Shown here: piece after piece, positions 39,738 through 49,334 of the stretch | Position numbering within the stretch: position 1 is the stretch's first letter | How the letters are laid out: each line of letters begins with the position of its first letter | Assembly (NCBI GenBank): GCA_963710725.1 | Contig: CAVQBJ010000008.1 | Coordinates: 310,001 to 374,000 of the forward strand | Length of the DNA stretch: 64,000 nucleotides | Direction of reading: 5' to 3' | Source: CAVQBJ01 sp963710725 | GTDB taxonomy: Bacteria > Actinomycetota > Thermoleophilia > Solirubrobacterales > Solirubrobacteraceae | Program-made: the position numbers and the translations under genes | The notes under the pieces: model-generated | Told to the model about the DNA's origin: nothing | Database searches by the model: none | Seen by the model: only the letters and a program-made list of their open reading frames with translations

Positions 39738-41540
39738 ATGTCCGACTACCTGCCGATCGCCGAGCACGGACTCATCGGGGACCTTCACTCGGTGGCGCTC
39801 GTCGGCACCGATGGCACCATCGACTGGTACTGCCCGGGCCGCTTCGACGCGCCGAGCCTGTTCGCGTCGATCCTCGACGCCAAGCGCGGCGGCTATTACC
39901 GCATCCAGCCCGCCGAGCCGGGATGGACCGCGAAGCAGCTGTACTTCCCCGACACGAACGTGCTCATCACGCGCTTTCTGACGCCCGACGGCGTCGGCGA
40001 GGTCGAGGACTTCATGCCGATCGCCCACTCCACCAGCGAGCGACGGCGCCACCGCCTCATCCGGCGCGTCGTGGTCGTCCGGGGCGAGATGGCGTTCTCG
40101 CTCGAGGCGTGCCCCCGCTTCGACTACGGACGGGCCGAGCACCGCACGGAGCGACACCCCGGTGGCGTGGTCTTCGCCAGCGGCGACGAGCGCTTCGGGC
40201 TGTTCGCCAGCACCGACCTCGACGGCGACGGGCGCGACCTCCGCGGAACGTTCGCGCTCACGCAGGGCGAACGAGCGACGTTCGTACTCGAGCGCCTGCA
40301 GGAGGGCGAGCCGCTGCGCCACTACGCCGGCCGCGCGACGGAGGAGATGCGCGAGCAAACGGTCGAGTATTGGCGGCGCTGGCTCGGGCGCTCGCGCTAT
40401 ACGGGGCGCTGGCGTGAGATGGTCCATCGCTCGGCGCTGACGCTGAAGCTGCTCGTCTACCAGCCGAGCGGCGCGATGGTCGCCGCGCCGACGGCGAGCC
40501 TGCCCGAGCAGCTCGGCGGACAGCGCAACTGGGACTACCGCTACACGTGGATCCGCGACGCGGCGTTCTCGCTCTACGCGCTGCTGCGCCTCGGGTTCAC
40601 GGACGAGGCCGAGGCGTTCATGGGCTGGCTCACGCGCCGCTTCCTCGACGACCGCATGACGCCTGGCGGGCCGCTGCAGATCATGTACGGCGTCGACGGC
40701 GAGATCGACCTCGACGAGCAGGAGCTCGGACACTTCGAGGGGTACGAGCGCTCGGCTCCCGTGCGCATCGGCAACGGCGCGGCCGGGCAGCTGCAGCTCG
40801 ACATCTACGGCGAGCTGATGGACTCGGTCTACCTCTACAACAAGCACGGCACGCCGCTGTTCCACGACGCCTGGGTGCACCTGTCAAAAATCGTCGAATG
40901 GGTGTGCGACAACTGGGATCAGGCCGACGAGGGGATCTGGGAGACGCGCGGCGGACGCCAGCGCTTCACCTATTCGCGCCTGATGTCGTGGGTGGCGGTC
41001 GAGCGCGCCGTGCGCGTGGCCAACCAGCGGGGCCTGCCCGGGGACATCGTGCGCTGGAGGGGCGCCCGCGATGCGATCTACCACGAGATCATGTCCCGCG
41101 GCTGGAACGCGGAGCGCGCGGCGTTCGTGCAGCACTACGACACCGAGGTCCTCGACGCCTCGCTGCTGCTGATGCCGCTGGTGAAGTTCATCGCGCCGAC
41201 CGACCCGCGCTGGCTGTCGACGCTGCGGGCGATCGGGGACGAGCTGGTGTCGGACTCGCTCGTCTACCGTTACAACGTCGAGGCCTCCCCGGACGGGCTC
41301 CTTGGCGACGAGGGGACGTTCTCGATCTGCTCGTTCTGGTACGTCGAGGCGCTCGCGCGCGCCGGTCAGCTCGATCAGGCTCGACTCGCCTTCGAGAAGA
41401 TGCTCACGTACGCGAACCACCTCGGGCTGTACTCCGAGGAGATCGGCCCGACCGGCGAGCAGCTCGGGAACTTCCCCCAGGCCTTCACGCACCTCGCGCT
41501 CATCAGCGCGGCCACGAACCTCGACCGCCAGCTCGGCTAG
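39738..41540 (+). CDS. Glycoside hydrolase family 15 protein (glucoamylase/trehalase-like)
   Basis: Cytoplasmic (alpha/alpha)6-barrel glucosidase of 600 aa. The N-terminal LPIAEHGLIGDLHSVALVG and TIDWYCPGRFDAPSLFA are typical of bacterial GH15 proteins, as is GGQRNWDYRYTWIRDAAF (near 257-274). The acid near LYNKHG, the WETRGGRQRFTYSRLMSW segment and the C-terminal GLYSEEIGPTGEQLGNFPQAFTH with its catalytic Glu are intact. Actinobacterial members often act on trehalose or short glucans. The stop abuts the ATG of a methyltransferase gene. Confidence 0.9.
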   Translation: MSDYLPIAEHGLIGDLHSVALVGTDGTIDWYCPGRFDAPSLFASILDAKRGGYYRIQPAEPGWTAKQLYFPDTNVLITRFLTPDGVGEVEDFMPIAHSTSERRRHRLIRRVVVVRGEMAFSLEACPRFDYGRAEHRTERHPGGVVFASGDERFGLFASTDLDGDGRDLRGTFALTQGERATFVLERLQEGEPLRHYAGRATEEMREQTVEYWRRWLGRSRYTGRWREMVHRSALTLKLLVYQPSGAMVAAPTASLPEQLGGQRNWDYRYTWIRDAAFSLYALLRLGFTDEAEAFMGWLTRRFLDDRMTPGGPLQIMYGVDGEIDLDEQELGHFEGYERSAPVRIGNGAAGQLQLDIYGELMDSVYLYNKHGTPLFHDAWVHLSKIVEWVCDNWDQADEGIWETRGGRQRFTYSRLMSWVAVERAVRVANQRGLPGDIVRWRGARDAIYHEIMSRGWNAERAAFVQHYDTEVLDASLLLMPLVKFIAPTDPRWLSTLRAIGDELVSDSLVYRYNVEASPDGLLGDEGTFSICSFWYVEALARAGQLDQARLAFEKMLTYANHLGLYSEEIGPTGEQLGNFPQAFTHLALISAATNLDRQLG

Positions 41541-42290
41541 ATGGAGCTGCACCCGCTCGCCGCCCGCTTCGCCGACGTGGCCACCGCGTACGAGCGCGGG
41601 CGCCCCGAGTACGCGCCGGCCGCCGTCGGCGCGCTCGCCGCCGAGCTCGGGCTCCCCGCCGGCGCCCGCGTGCTCGACCTCGCGGCGGGGACGGGCAAGC
41701 TCACCCGCGCCCTGCTGCGTGCCGGCTTCGACGTCGTGGCCGTCGAGCCGCAGGCGCCGCTGCGCGACGTGCTCGCCGCGAGCATCGGCGCCGAGCGCGT
41801 CCGCGACGGGGTGGCCGAGGCGATCCCGCTGCCCGACGCGTCGGTGGCCGCCGTCACCGTGGCCGACGCGTTCCACTGGTTCGACCGAGCGGCCGCGCTC
41901 ACCGAGATCCGCCGGGTGCTGCGTCCCGGCGGGGGGGTCGCGGTGATCTCCACCGCGCCCGATTGGAGCGACGCGTCATGGGCGCCGGAGTTCGGCTCGC
42001 TGATGGAGAGCCTGCTCCCCGAGCACCCGCACTTCCACGGACCACCGTGGCATGACGCGGTGCGGGCCGACGGCCACTGGGGCGAGCCGCGCGAGATCCG
42101 CGTGACGACGACCCAGCCGAGCGACCCGGAGCGGATCGTCGACTGGGTGGCCTCGATGAGCTGGATCGCGGCGATGGGCGACGAGCGGCGCAGCGAGGTA
42201 CTCGCGCGCATCGACGGGCTCGTGCGGGACGGCACCACGCCGGCGCAGATGCGGGTGCACGTCACGCTCGGCCTCGCCTCCCTCGCCTGA
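41541..42290 (+). CDS. Class I SAM-dependent methyltransferase
   Basis: A 249-aa methyltransferase of the UbiE/type-11 kind. SAM motif I VLDLAAGTGKLTRALL is at residues about 44-59, motif II VAVEPQAPLRDVL at 64-76, with GVAEAIPLPDASVAAVTVADAFHWF (motif III region) and LRPGGGVAVIS. The ATG directly follows the GH15 stop codon, so it is in the same transcript. The methyl acceptor is unknown; no pathway is suggested by the neighbours. Confidence 0.83.
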   Translation: MELHPLAARFADVATAYERGRPEYAPAAVGALAAELGLPAGARVLDLAAGTGKLTRALLRAGFDVVAVEPQAPLRDVLAASIGAERVRDGVAEAIPLPDASVAAVTVADAFHWFDRAAALTEIRRVLRPGGGVAVISTAPDWSDASWAPEFGSLMESLLPEHPHFHGPPWHDAVRADGHWGEPREIRVTTTQPSDPERIVDWVASMSWIAAMGDERRSEVLARIDGLVRDGTTPAQMRVHVTLGLASLA

Positions 42291-42351
42291 GGCGCGGTCC
42301 GGCACGCCGGGCGCCCCGTCCAGTGCCCTGCCCGCGCGGCTCACCGCGCCG

Positions 42352-42357
42352 TACAAT
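42352..42357 (+). promoter_or_regulatory. -10 box of the ethylmalonyl-CoA mutase/meaB operon
   Basis: TACAAT, eleven bases before the ATG at 42369, would give a leader of about four or five bases. No clear -35 box is seen. Confidence 0.5.
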
Positions 42358-42368
42358 CTGCCTTTAAC

Positions 42369-44399
42369 ATGAGCCAGGAGCAGACCCACGGAGAGCTGAC
42401 GAGCCCACGCCTGCCCGAGCGCGATCGTCCCTGGATGTTTCGCACCTACGCCGGACACTCGACGGCGAAGGCGTCGAACGAGCTGTATCGGGGCAACCTC
42501 GCGAAGGGGCAGACCGGCCTCTCGATCGCGTTCGACCTGCCCACGCAGACCGGATATGACCCCGACGACCCGCTCGCGCGCGGCGAGGTGGGCAAGGTCG
42601 GCGTGCCGATCGCCCACCGCGGCGACATGGCCACGCTCCTGGAGGGCATCCCGCTCGGACAGATGAACACCTCGATGACGATCAACGCGACGGCCGCCTG
42701 GCTGCTCGCGCTCTACATCGTCGCCGCCGAGGAGCAGGGGGTCGACGAGCGCTCACTGCAGGGCACGACGCAGAACGACATCATCAAGGAGTTCCTCGCG
42801 CGCGGCACCTACGCGTTTCCGCCCGCACCCTCGATGCGGCTGATCGCCGACATGATCGCCTACACCGTCGAGCACGTGCCGAAGTGGAATCCGATCAACA
42901 TCTGCTCGTATCACCTGCAGGAGGCGGGCGCGACGCCGGTGCAGGAGATCGCCTACGCGATGAGTAACGCCGTCGCCGTGCTCGACGCGGTGCGCGAGCG
43001 CGTCGAGGGCGACCGCATGCCAGCGGTGTTCGGGCGGATCTCGTTCTTCGTGAACGCCGGCGTGCGCTTCATCGAGGAGCACGCGAAGCTGCGCGCGATG
43101 TCGATCCTGTGGGAGGAGCTCGGGCGCGAGCGCTACGGCGTCACCGATGACCGCCTGCTGCGCTTCCGCTACGGCGTGCAGGTCAACTCACTCGGCCTCA
43201 CCGAGGCCCAGCCGGAGAACAACGTCCAGCGCATCGTGCTCGAGGCGCTCGCCGTCACGCTCGGACGCAACGCCCGGGCCCGGGCCGTGCAGCTGCCGGC
43301 CTGGAACGAGGCGCTCGGCCTGCCCCGGCCGTGGGACCAGCAGTGGTCCCTGCGGATGCAGCAGGTCCTCGCCTACGAGAGCGACGTGCTCGAGTACCCC
43401 GACATCTTCGAGGGCTCGAAGGTGATGGACGCGCTCGTCGAGGAGCTGCTCGACGGCGCGCGCGCCGAGATGGCGGTCGTGGCCGAGCACGGCGGCGCGG
43501 TCGAGGCGGTCGCCTACATGAAGGGGGCGCTCGTCGACTCCCACCGCGAGCGGATCCGGCGCATCGAATCGGGCGAGCAGATCGTCGTCGGCCAGAACCG
43601 CTTCACCGAGACCGAGCCCTCACCGCTGACGGCCGATGCCGAGGGCGGCATCCTGGTCGTGGACCCGGACGTCGAGGAGCACCAGATCGAGGCCGTGCGC
43701 GCGTGGCGCGCGCAGCGCGACCAGGCGGCCGTGGACCGCGCGCTCGCCGAGCTGGCCGTGGTGGCCCGCTCCGAGGAGAACCTGATGCCGGCGACGATCG
43801 CCGCCGCCCGGGCGGGCGCCACCACCGGCGAGTGGGCGGGCACGCTGCGCGACGTGTTCGGCAGCTACCGCGCGCCGACCGGCGTCGGCGAGGCGGGGGC
43901 CGCCGCGAGCGACGAGGACCTGCAGGAGCTGCGCGACGAGGTGGCCCGCCTCGGCGAGAAGCTCGGCCGCCGGCCGAAGCTGCTCGTCGGCAAACCGGGC
44001 CTGGACGGGCACTCCAACGGCGCCGAGCAGATCGCCGTGCGCGCGCGCGACGCCGGTCTGGACGTCGTGTACGAGGGCATCCGCCTCACGCCCGAGCAGA
44101 TCGCCGCCTCGGCCCTGCAGGAGGGCGTCCACGTCGTCGGGCTGTCGATCCTGTCCGGCTCGCACCGCTCGCTCATCCCCGCGGTCATCGACGCGCTCCG
44201 CGACGCCGGCGTCGATGCTCCGGTGGTCGTCGGCGGGATCATCCCCGACGCCGACATCGCTGCACTCAAGGAGGCCGGCGTGGCCGCCGTCTACACGCCG
44301 AAGGACTTCGACATCAGCCGCATCATGCGCGACATCGTCGCGCTGCTCGACGACGCCTCCGGCCACGGCGCCAACGGCGCGCAGCCCGTCTCGGCGTGA
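42369..44399 (+). CDS. ecm: Ethylmalonyl-CoA mutase (MeaA/Ecm family, B12-dependent)
   Basis: Adenosylcobalamin mutase of 676 aa converting ethylmalonyl-CoA to methylsuccinyl-CoA. The substrate-site segment RPWMFRTYAGHSTAKASNELY (start near residue 20), FDLPTQTGYDPD and the C-terminal cobalamin-binding domain with LDGHSNGAEQ (Asp-x-His-x-x-Gly, near 545), SILSGSH and VVVGGII are present. The single-chain layout and RTYAGHSTA segment match MeaA rather than classical methylmalonyl-CoA mutase. With ccr at 25.3 kb it supports an ethylmalonyl-CoA route. Its TGA overlaps the GTG of meaB. Confidence 0.9.
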   Translation: MSQEQTHGELTSPRLPERDRPWMFRTYAGHSTAKASNELYRGNLAKGQTGLSIAFDLPTQTGYDPDDPLARGEVGKVGVPIAHRGDMATLLEGIPLGQMNTSMTINATAAWLLALYIVAAEEQGVDERSLQGTTQNDIIKEFLARGTYAFPPAPSMRLIADMIAYTVEHVPKWNPINICSYHLQEAGATPVQEIAYAMSNAVAVLDAVRERVEGDRMPAVFGRISFFVNAGVRFIEEHAKLRAMSILWEELGRERYGVTDDRLLRFRYGVQVNSLGLTEAQPENNVQRIVLEALAVTLGRNARARAVQLPAWNEALGLPRPWDQQWSLRMQQVLAYESDVLEYPDIFEGSKVMDALVEELLDGARAEMAVVAEHGGAVEAVAYMKGALVDSHRERIRRIESGEQIVVGQNRFTETEPSPLTADAEGGILVVDPDVEEHQIEAVRAWRAQRDQAAVDRALAELAVVARSEENLMPATIAAARAGATTGEWAGTLRDVFGSYRAPTGVGEAGAAASDEDLQELRDEVARLGEKLGRRPKLLVGKPGLDGHSNGAEQIAVRARDAGLDVVYEGIRLTPEQIAASALQEGVHVVGLSILSGSHRSLIPAVIDALRDAGVDAPVVVGGIIPDADIAALKEAGVAAVYTPKDFDISRIMRDIVALLDDASGHGANGAQPVSA

Positions 44400-45406
44400 G
44401 CGTCGAGCCCGCCGGGCCGCCCGCGTCCGGCGATCCGGGGGCCCGCCCGGCGTCGGGCGACGGAGCCGAGCTCGGTCGCCGGCTGCGCGAACGGGACCTC
44501 ACCGCCGCCCCCGCGACACTCAACCTGCTGGAGAGCACGGCGCCCGCCGACCGCGCGCAGGCACCGGCGCTGCTACGTGAGGTGTCCGTGGCCGCCCTGG
44601 GCGGCGAGGCACCCGGGCACGTCATCGGCGTCACCGGACCGCCCGGTGCCGGCAAGTCGACGCTCCTGTCGGCGCTCCTGCACGCCTGGCGCGGGCAGCA
44701 GCGCTCCGTCGCCATGCTTGCGGTCGACCCGTCGTCGCGGCGCTCTGGCGGTGCGCTGCTCGGTGACCGTGCGCGCATCGAGTACGACCCCGGCGACCGC
44801 GGCGTGTTCATCCGCTCGACGGCAGCCGCCGACCGCCTCGGCGGGCTTGCCGCGGCGACCCGGGCGGCGGCCGGAGCGCTCGCTGCCGCCTTCGACATCG
44901 CGGTCATCGAGACCGTCGGCGTCGGCCAGGCCGAGACCGAGGTCGCCGAGGTCGCCGATACCGTCGCCGTCGTCGTCCAGCCCGGCAGCGGCGACGTGCT
45001 GCAGTTCCTCAAGGCCGGGATCATGGAGATCCCCGACGTGCTCGTGGTGACGAAGGTCGACCTCGGCCAGGTGGCGCTGCGCGCGCGCCGCGACCTCGCC
45101 GCCGCGCTGCGCTCACTCGGCTCCGACACCGAGGTGATCGCCGTCTCCTCGCTGCCGCCGGTCGAGGGCATCGGGCGGCTCGTCGACGCCCTGGACGCGC
45201 ACCGAGCGGTGCTCGACCTTCCGGCGCGGCGCCTCGCAGCCCGGCGCTCCGGTGCGCTCACCGACTTCACGCTCGAGCACGGCCAGCGCGGGCTGCGCGC
45301 GCTCGGCGGACGCCGGGCCGCCGAGCACTGGCTGTCCGAGCAGGATGAGGGCCTGGATGTCGCCGCGCTGACCGCCGCGCTCGAGCGCCACGCCGGTCAG
45401 CTCTGA
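44396..45406 (+). CDS. meaB: MeaB-type G-protein chaperone of B12-dependent mutase
   Basis: SIMIBI-class GTPase of 336 aa that guards and reloads the adenosylcobalamin of its partner mutase. Walker A GPPGAGKST is near residue 80, AVDPSSRRSGGALLGDRARI near 110-130, the switch region ETVGVGQAETEVAEVADTV near 173-190, and the guanine motif VTKVD near 220. The GTG at 44396 overlaps the mutase stop by four bases, so the pair is co-translated; this partner is the preceding ethylmalonyl-CoA mutase. It ends 28 bases from the convergent kinase gene. Confidence 0.9.
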   Translation: MSVEPAGPPASGDPGARPASGDGAELGRRLRERDLTAAPATLNLLESTAPADRAQAPALLREVSVAALGGEAPGHVIGVTGPPGAGKSTLLSALLHAWRGQQRSVAMLAVDPSSRRSGGALLGDRARIEYDPGDRGVFIRSTAAADRLGGLAAATRAAAGALAAAFDIAVIETVGVGQAETEVAEVADTVAVVVQPGSGDVLQFLKAGIMEIPDVLVVTKVDLGQVALRARRDLAAALRSLGSDTEVIAVSSLPPVEGIGRLVDALDAHRAVLDLPARRLAARRSGALTDFTLEHGQRGLRALGGRRAAEHWLSEQDEGLDVAALTAALERHAGQL

Positions 45407-45434
45407 GCAGCAGCGCGGCGGGCGATGCGCCGAG

Positions 45435-46284
45435 CTAGTCCGCCAGCGCGTCGCGCAGCGACTGCGCCCACGCACCGGCCGACTCCGGGCGCTCCGCGGC
45501 ATCCTTGGCGAGTGCACGCAGGAGCACGGACCCGAACGCCGGCGGCAACTCGGGTCGCGCCGCGCACGGATCCGGGGGCTCGCCCTCGAGATGGGCCATC
45601 AGCGTCTTGACCGTGCCGGCACCGGCGAACGGCGGACGACCCGTGAGGCACTCCAGCAGCACGCAACCGAGCGCGTACACGTCGCTGGCCGGGACCGCCG
45701 GTTCGCCGCGGATCCGCTCGGGGGCGAGATAGTCCAGCGACCCGACGACCTGACCGTCGGCGGTGAGGTCGGCATAGCCCGTCCCCTTGGCCAGCCCGAA
45801 GTCGGTGAGGGCGGCTCTGCCGCCGGCGGTGACCAGCACGATGTTCGCCGGCTTGATGTCGCGATGGATGACGTCGGCCGCGTGAAGGGCGTCGAGCGCG
45901 GCGCCGATCTCCTGCGCGAGCCGCACCGTATCGCTCGCGTCCGAGCGCGCCCTCGTCGGCGATCCGCGTGGCGAGCGACTCCCCGCTGGCCACCTGCATG
46001 GCCAAGAACTGGCGCCCGTTGATCTCGCCGGCGTCGAGCACGCCGATCAGATGCGGATGCTCGACCGTCGCCGCCGCCCGCGCCTCGTGCAGGAAGCGCT
46101 GGCGATACTGCTCGTCGGCGGCGAACTCGGCCTTGATGATCTTCAGCGCGACGTCCTCTTCGGCCCCCTCACGACGCGCGCGGTAGACCGTGCCCATCGC
46201 CCCCTCGCCGAGCAGGCCCTCGATCCGATACGTGCCGAAGGCGTCGCCAGGCTCCAGCTCGGCTCCCACGGATGGCGTGCCCAC
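45435..46284 (-). pseudogene. Ser/Thr protein kinase interrupted by a frameshift
   Basis: Hanks-type kinase split in two frames. The N-lobe (GTG at 46284; YRIEGLLGEGAMGTVYRA, VALKIIKAEF) reads to ATRIADEGAL. The C-lobe with VIHRDIKPANIVLV, LTDFGLAKGTG and DYLAPERIRGEP reads in another frame to 45435. One extra base at about 45940-45942 (CTCGGACG on the minus strand; CTCGACG would restore the frame) explains it. The restored protein would be about 283 aa, a kinase domain without membrane or sensor part. Both halves are well conserved, so a recent mutation or a sequencing error are equally possible. TATCCT (complement of 46291-46296) is six bases before the GTG. Confidence 0.8.
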
Positions 46285-46412
46285 CGCGTGAGGATAACCG
46301 GGCAGGTCCGCAGCACGACGGCGCACGCCGCCCTTTAGGGTGCACGCCGATTGCCGGCCGCCGCGCTGGGCCACTAGCATCAGCCGGACCCGTTCGACGA
46401 TCACGGAGCGAC

Positions 46413-48149
46413 ATGTCCACATCCTCCTCGCGGATCCTCGGCGGGGTCCCGTTGCTTGCTGGGCTCTCCGAGAACCTGCGCGAGCGGCTCGCCACTGGTA
46501 CCGAGGAAGTCTCGCTCCGCGCCGGCGAATGGCTGTTCCACGAGGGGGAGTCTGCCGACAGCGCGTTCGTCGTCAGCGGTGGAAGGGTCGAGGTCATCAG
46601 CGAGGGCCCGCCGAACGTCGTCATCCGCGCGCTGAAGCGCGGCGAGGTGCTGGGCGAGATCGCCCTCTTGCGTGCGGGCGTGCGCACGGCCTCGGCACGC
46701 GCGCGGCGAGACAGCACGCTCATCGAGCTCGGCCGCGAGCAATTCGAGCTGCTCATCCGCGACTCGCCGGAGTTCGCGCTCGGGCTGACCCGCGCGATGG
46801 GCGAGCAGATCGCGGTCAACCGCCGGGCTCCGGCGCGCGAGATCCCGCCGTCGACCGTCGGCGTCATCGGGCTGCACCCGGGCGCCCCGGCGAACGACGT
46901 CGCAGAACGGCTCGCCGTCGCCCTCGCCGGCCACGGCACGCTCGCCGTGCTCCGCGAGGATCCGCAGCGCCCGCCGGTCGAGTACCGGGCCGTGCTCGAC
47001 CGTGCCGAGCACGCACACGATCGCGTCCTGCTCGTCGGAGGCAACCGCTCCGGAGCCGACGAGACCTGGACGGAGTTCTGCCTGCGCGAGTCCGATCTCG
47101 TGCTCGCCGTCACCGAGGGCGCGCCCGATCCCGCCTGGCTTGCGCGCCACGCGACGCTGCGCGGCTGCGAGCTGATCATCGTCGGCCGCGAGATCGGCGA
47201 GCGCGTCGCGGCGTCGCTCGCCCCGCGCGAGACGCACCTCTGCTACGGACGCGACGCGCTGCTCCGGACGATCGACGTGACGGCGCGACGCCTCTGCGGT
47301 CGTGCGATCGGGCTCGTCCTCTCGGGTGGCGGCGCGCGCGCCTTCGCGCACCTCGGAGTACTCGACGAGCTGCACGCGGCGGGCGTGCAGGTGGACCGGA
47401 TCGCGGGCGTGAGCATGGGCGCGCTCATCGGCGCGAACGCGGCCATGGGCCGCTCGCCGGAGGAGATCTACGAGATCTTCGAGAGCAGCTTCATCGGGCA
47501 GAACCCGACGAACGACTACACCATCCCGGCGTTCTCGGTGATCCGCGGACGCAAGACGCGCCGGATGCTCGAGCAGAGCTTCGGCTCGGCGCGCATCGAG
47601 GCGCTGCCGCACCGGTTCTTCTGCGTCAGTTGTGACCTCATCAGCCGCGAAATGGTCGTGCACCGCGCCGGCCTCGTGCGCGAGGCCGTCTACCCCAGCC
47701 TGGCCATCCCCGGTGTGTTCCCGCCGGTCGCCGATGGCCGCGATCGCCTGCTCGTCGACGGCGGCGTTCTCGACAACCTTCCGGTGCAGACGATGGCTCG
47801 CAGTGCGGAGGGGCCGATCATCGCCGTCGACGTGAGCCAGCCCCGCGGCCAGGCGTCAGACCGGCCGGGCCGGCCGCGGCTCGAGCTCCTCGCGCGCCCG
47901 CTGCGGCGCGCCCTCACGGGCAGCGACGCCGCACTGCCCCGCCTCGGCGAGACGCTCATGCGCACCCTGACGCTCGGCAGCGAGGACACGGCCAGGGCCG
48001 CGCTCGAGCACGCCGACCTCGTCATCTCACCCGAGGTCGAGGGTGTCGGCATGCTGCAATGGGACCAGCTCCCTCGCGTGCGTGCGATCGGCCGCGCCGC
48101 CGCGCAGGAGGCGCTCGCCTCGTCGTCGCTCGTCGCGGGGGCGGACTAG
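46413..48149 (+). CDS. cNMP-binding patatin-like phospholipase (NTE-like)
   Basis: A soluble 578-aa relative of the C-terminal half of the 34-kb fusion. A cyclic-nucleotide-binding domain occupies residues about 8-130, with phosphate cassette GEIALLRAGVRTAS. A linker domain (about 150-285) is followed by a patatin domain with SGGGARAFAHLG (near 300), nucleophile GVSMG (Ser near 334) and catalytic Asp in LVDGGVLDNLP (near 448). It is likely a lysophospholipase or esterase controlled by cAMP. GGAG precedes the ATG at 46413, and TAGCAT at 46375-46380 could be its -10 box. It diverges from the broken kinase. Confidence 0.87.
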   Translation: MSTSSSRILGGVPLLAGLSENLRERLATGTEEVSLRAGEWLFHEGESADSAFVVSGGRVEVISEGPPNVVIRALKRGEVLGEIALLRAGVRTASARARRDSTLIELGREQFELLIRDSPEFALGLTRAMGEQIAVNRRAPAREIPPSTVGVIGLHPGAPANDVAERLAVALAGHGTLAVLREDPQRPPVEYRAVLDRAEHAHDRVLLVGGNRSGADETWTEFCLRESDLVLAVTEGAPDPAWLARHATLRGCELIIVGREIGERVAASLAPRETHLCYGRDALLRTIDVTARRLCGRAIGLVLSGGGARAFAHLGVLDELHAAGVQVDRIAGVSMGALIGANAAMGRSPEEIYEIFESSFIGQNPTNDYTIPAFSVIRGRKTRRMLEQSFGSARIEALPHRFFCVSCDLISREMVVHRAGLVREAVYPSLAIPGVFPPVADGRDRLLVDGGVLDNLPVQTMARSAEGPIIAVDVSQPRGQASDRPGRPRLELLARPLRRALTGSDAALPRLGETLMRTLTLGSEDTARAALEHADLVISPEVEGVGMLQWDQLPRVRAIGRAAAQEALASSSLVAGAD

Positions 48150-48188
48150 TCCGCGCGGCCCCCGACCGCACGCCGAGCAGCGGGCGCC

Positions 48189-49151
48189 TCAGTCGTCAGG
48201 ATTCAGATCGATCACCTCGCCGCGTCGCCACGGCTCGAGATCGGTCAGGAACAACGAGTCGCCGCCGCTCTCCTGCTGCATCTGAACCCAGGCTTGCAGC
48301 GCACGCGGCGCCACGCCCGACAATATCCCGGCGGCGTTCGTCGCGCCCTCGGCCCGGAGGCTCGCCGCCGGGGAGCGCAGGATGTGCTCGCTGAAGATGC
48401 GCTTCTGCGCGGCGATCGTGTCGCGATTCCGCGTCGCATAGCGGGCGCCGAGCTCGATCGCGACGTCGAGCAGCTCCTCACCCGGCACGACGCGGCCGAT
48501 CAATCCCATCGCCAGGGCCTCCTGGGGCGAGTACATCCTCCCCTCCAGGAGGAGCTCGAGCGCCCTGGCCGGGCCGATCAGTTGCACGAGGCGCTGTGCT
48601 CCCACCGTGGTCGTCAGGCCGATCAACAGCTCTGGCAGGATGAAGCCGACGCCCTCCGCATCCGAGCTGAGGCGAACGTCGAAGCAGACCGACAGCTCCA
48701 GACCACCGCCGCCACACGGTCCGTTGACCGCGGCGATGTAGACCGCCGGGGAGCGCATGATCCGCAGGACCACCTCGTTGAAGCGGCTGAGGTTCAGCAC
48801 GCCGCTGACCGGTGACCCCTCGAGGACCGCCTGCGCGCCCGGAAGGGCTCGCGCGACCTCGATCCCGCGCATCATCGCCCCCATGGTGCGCTCCGAGACG
48901 CGCCGCGTCCCCTCGGCCGCGGCCAGGAGGTCGCCGATATCGAAGTGGGTGATGTACCGATCGGCCGGCGCTCCCGTGACGACCACCGCACCGACCGAGC
49001 GGTCCTCGTCGACCGCGGCGGTCAGCGCGTCGAGGTCGTGCTGCATCCGGGCCGTCATGTAGTTGTACGGAGGATCGTCGAGTCGGGCGATCACGACCCT
49101 GTCGCGCTGCTCCACCCGGACCGTCTCGAGCTCAAGCTCGCGTGCCGACAT
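48189..49151 (-). CDS. Enoyl-CoA hydratase/isomerase-like protein
   Basis: Crotonase-fold protein of 320 aa. RVVIARLDDPPYNYMTARM (residues about 18-36), the oxyanion segment YITHFDIGDLL (near 65) and VNGPCGGGGLELSVCFDVRL (near 140-158) are typical. The C-terminal half has VVPGEELLDVAIELG and ends in a 50-residue extension beyond the usual crotonase length. Catalytic acids are not obvious (PELLIGLTTTVG where hydratases carry Glu), so a non-hydratase reaction is possible. It diverges from the hot-dog thioesterase at 49335. Confidence 0.8.
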   Translation of the reverse strand: MSARELELETVRVEQRDRVVIARLDDPPYNYMTARMQHDLDALTAAVDEDRSVGAVVVTGAPADRYITHFDIGDLLAAAEGTRRVSERTMGAMMRGIEVARALPGAQAVLEGSPVSGVLNLSRFNEVVLRIMRSPAVYIAAVNGPCGGGGLELSVCFDVRLSSDAEGVGFILPELLIGLTTTVGAQRLVQLIGPARALELLLEGRMYSPQEALAMGLIGRVVPGEELLDVAIELGARYATRNRDTIAAQKRIFSEHILRSPAASLRAEGATNAAGILSGVAPRALQAWVQMQQESGGDSLFLTDLEPWRRGEVIDLNPDD

Positions 49152-49334
49152 GGCCGTGTCTGTCTCCTGGTTCGCATGGCTTGTGGCCGCAGCCGCTCTC
49201 AAACCTGCAACGGCGTGGGAGACCATACCGTGGCCATCAGCCGGCAGACCCGTTGGTATGATGGCGCCGCCGGCGGCGCGTTGACGCCGACGCATGCGAA
49301 GCGCGCGTGTCACCGACGACTACGGGAGGGCCGC

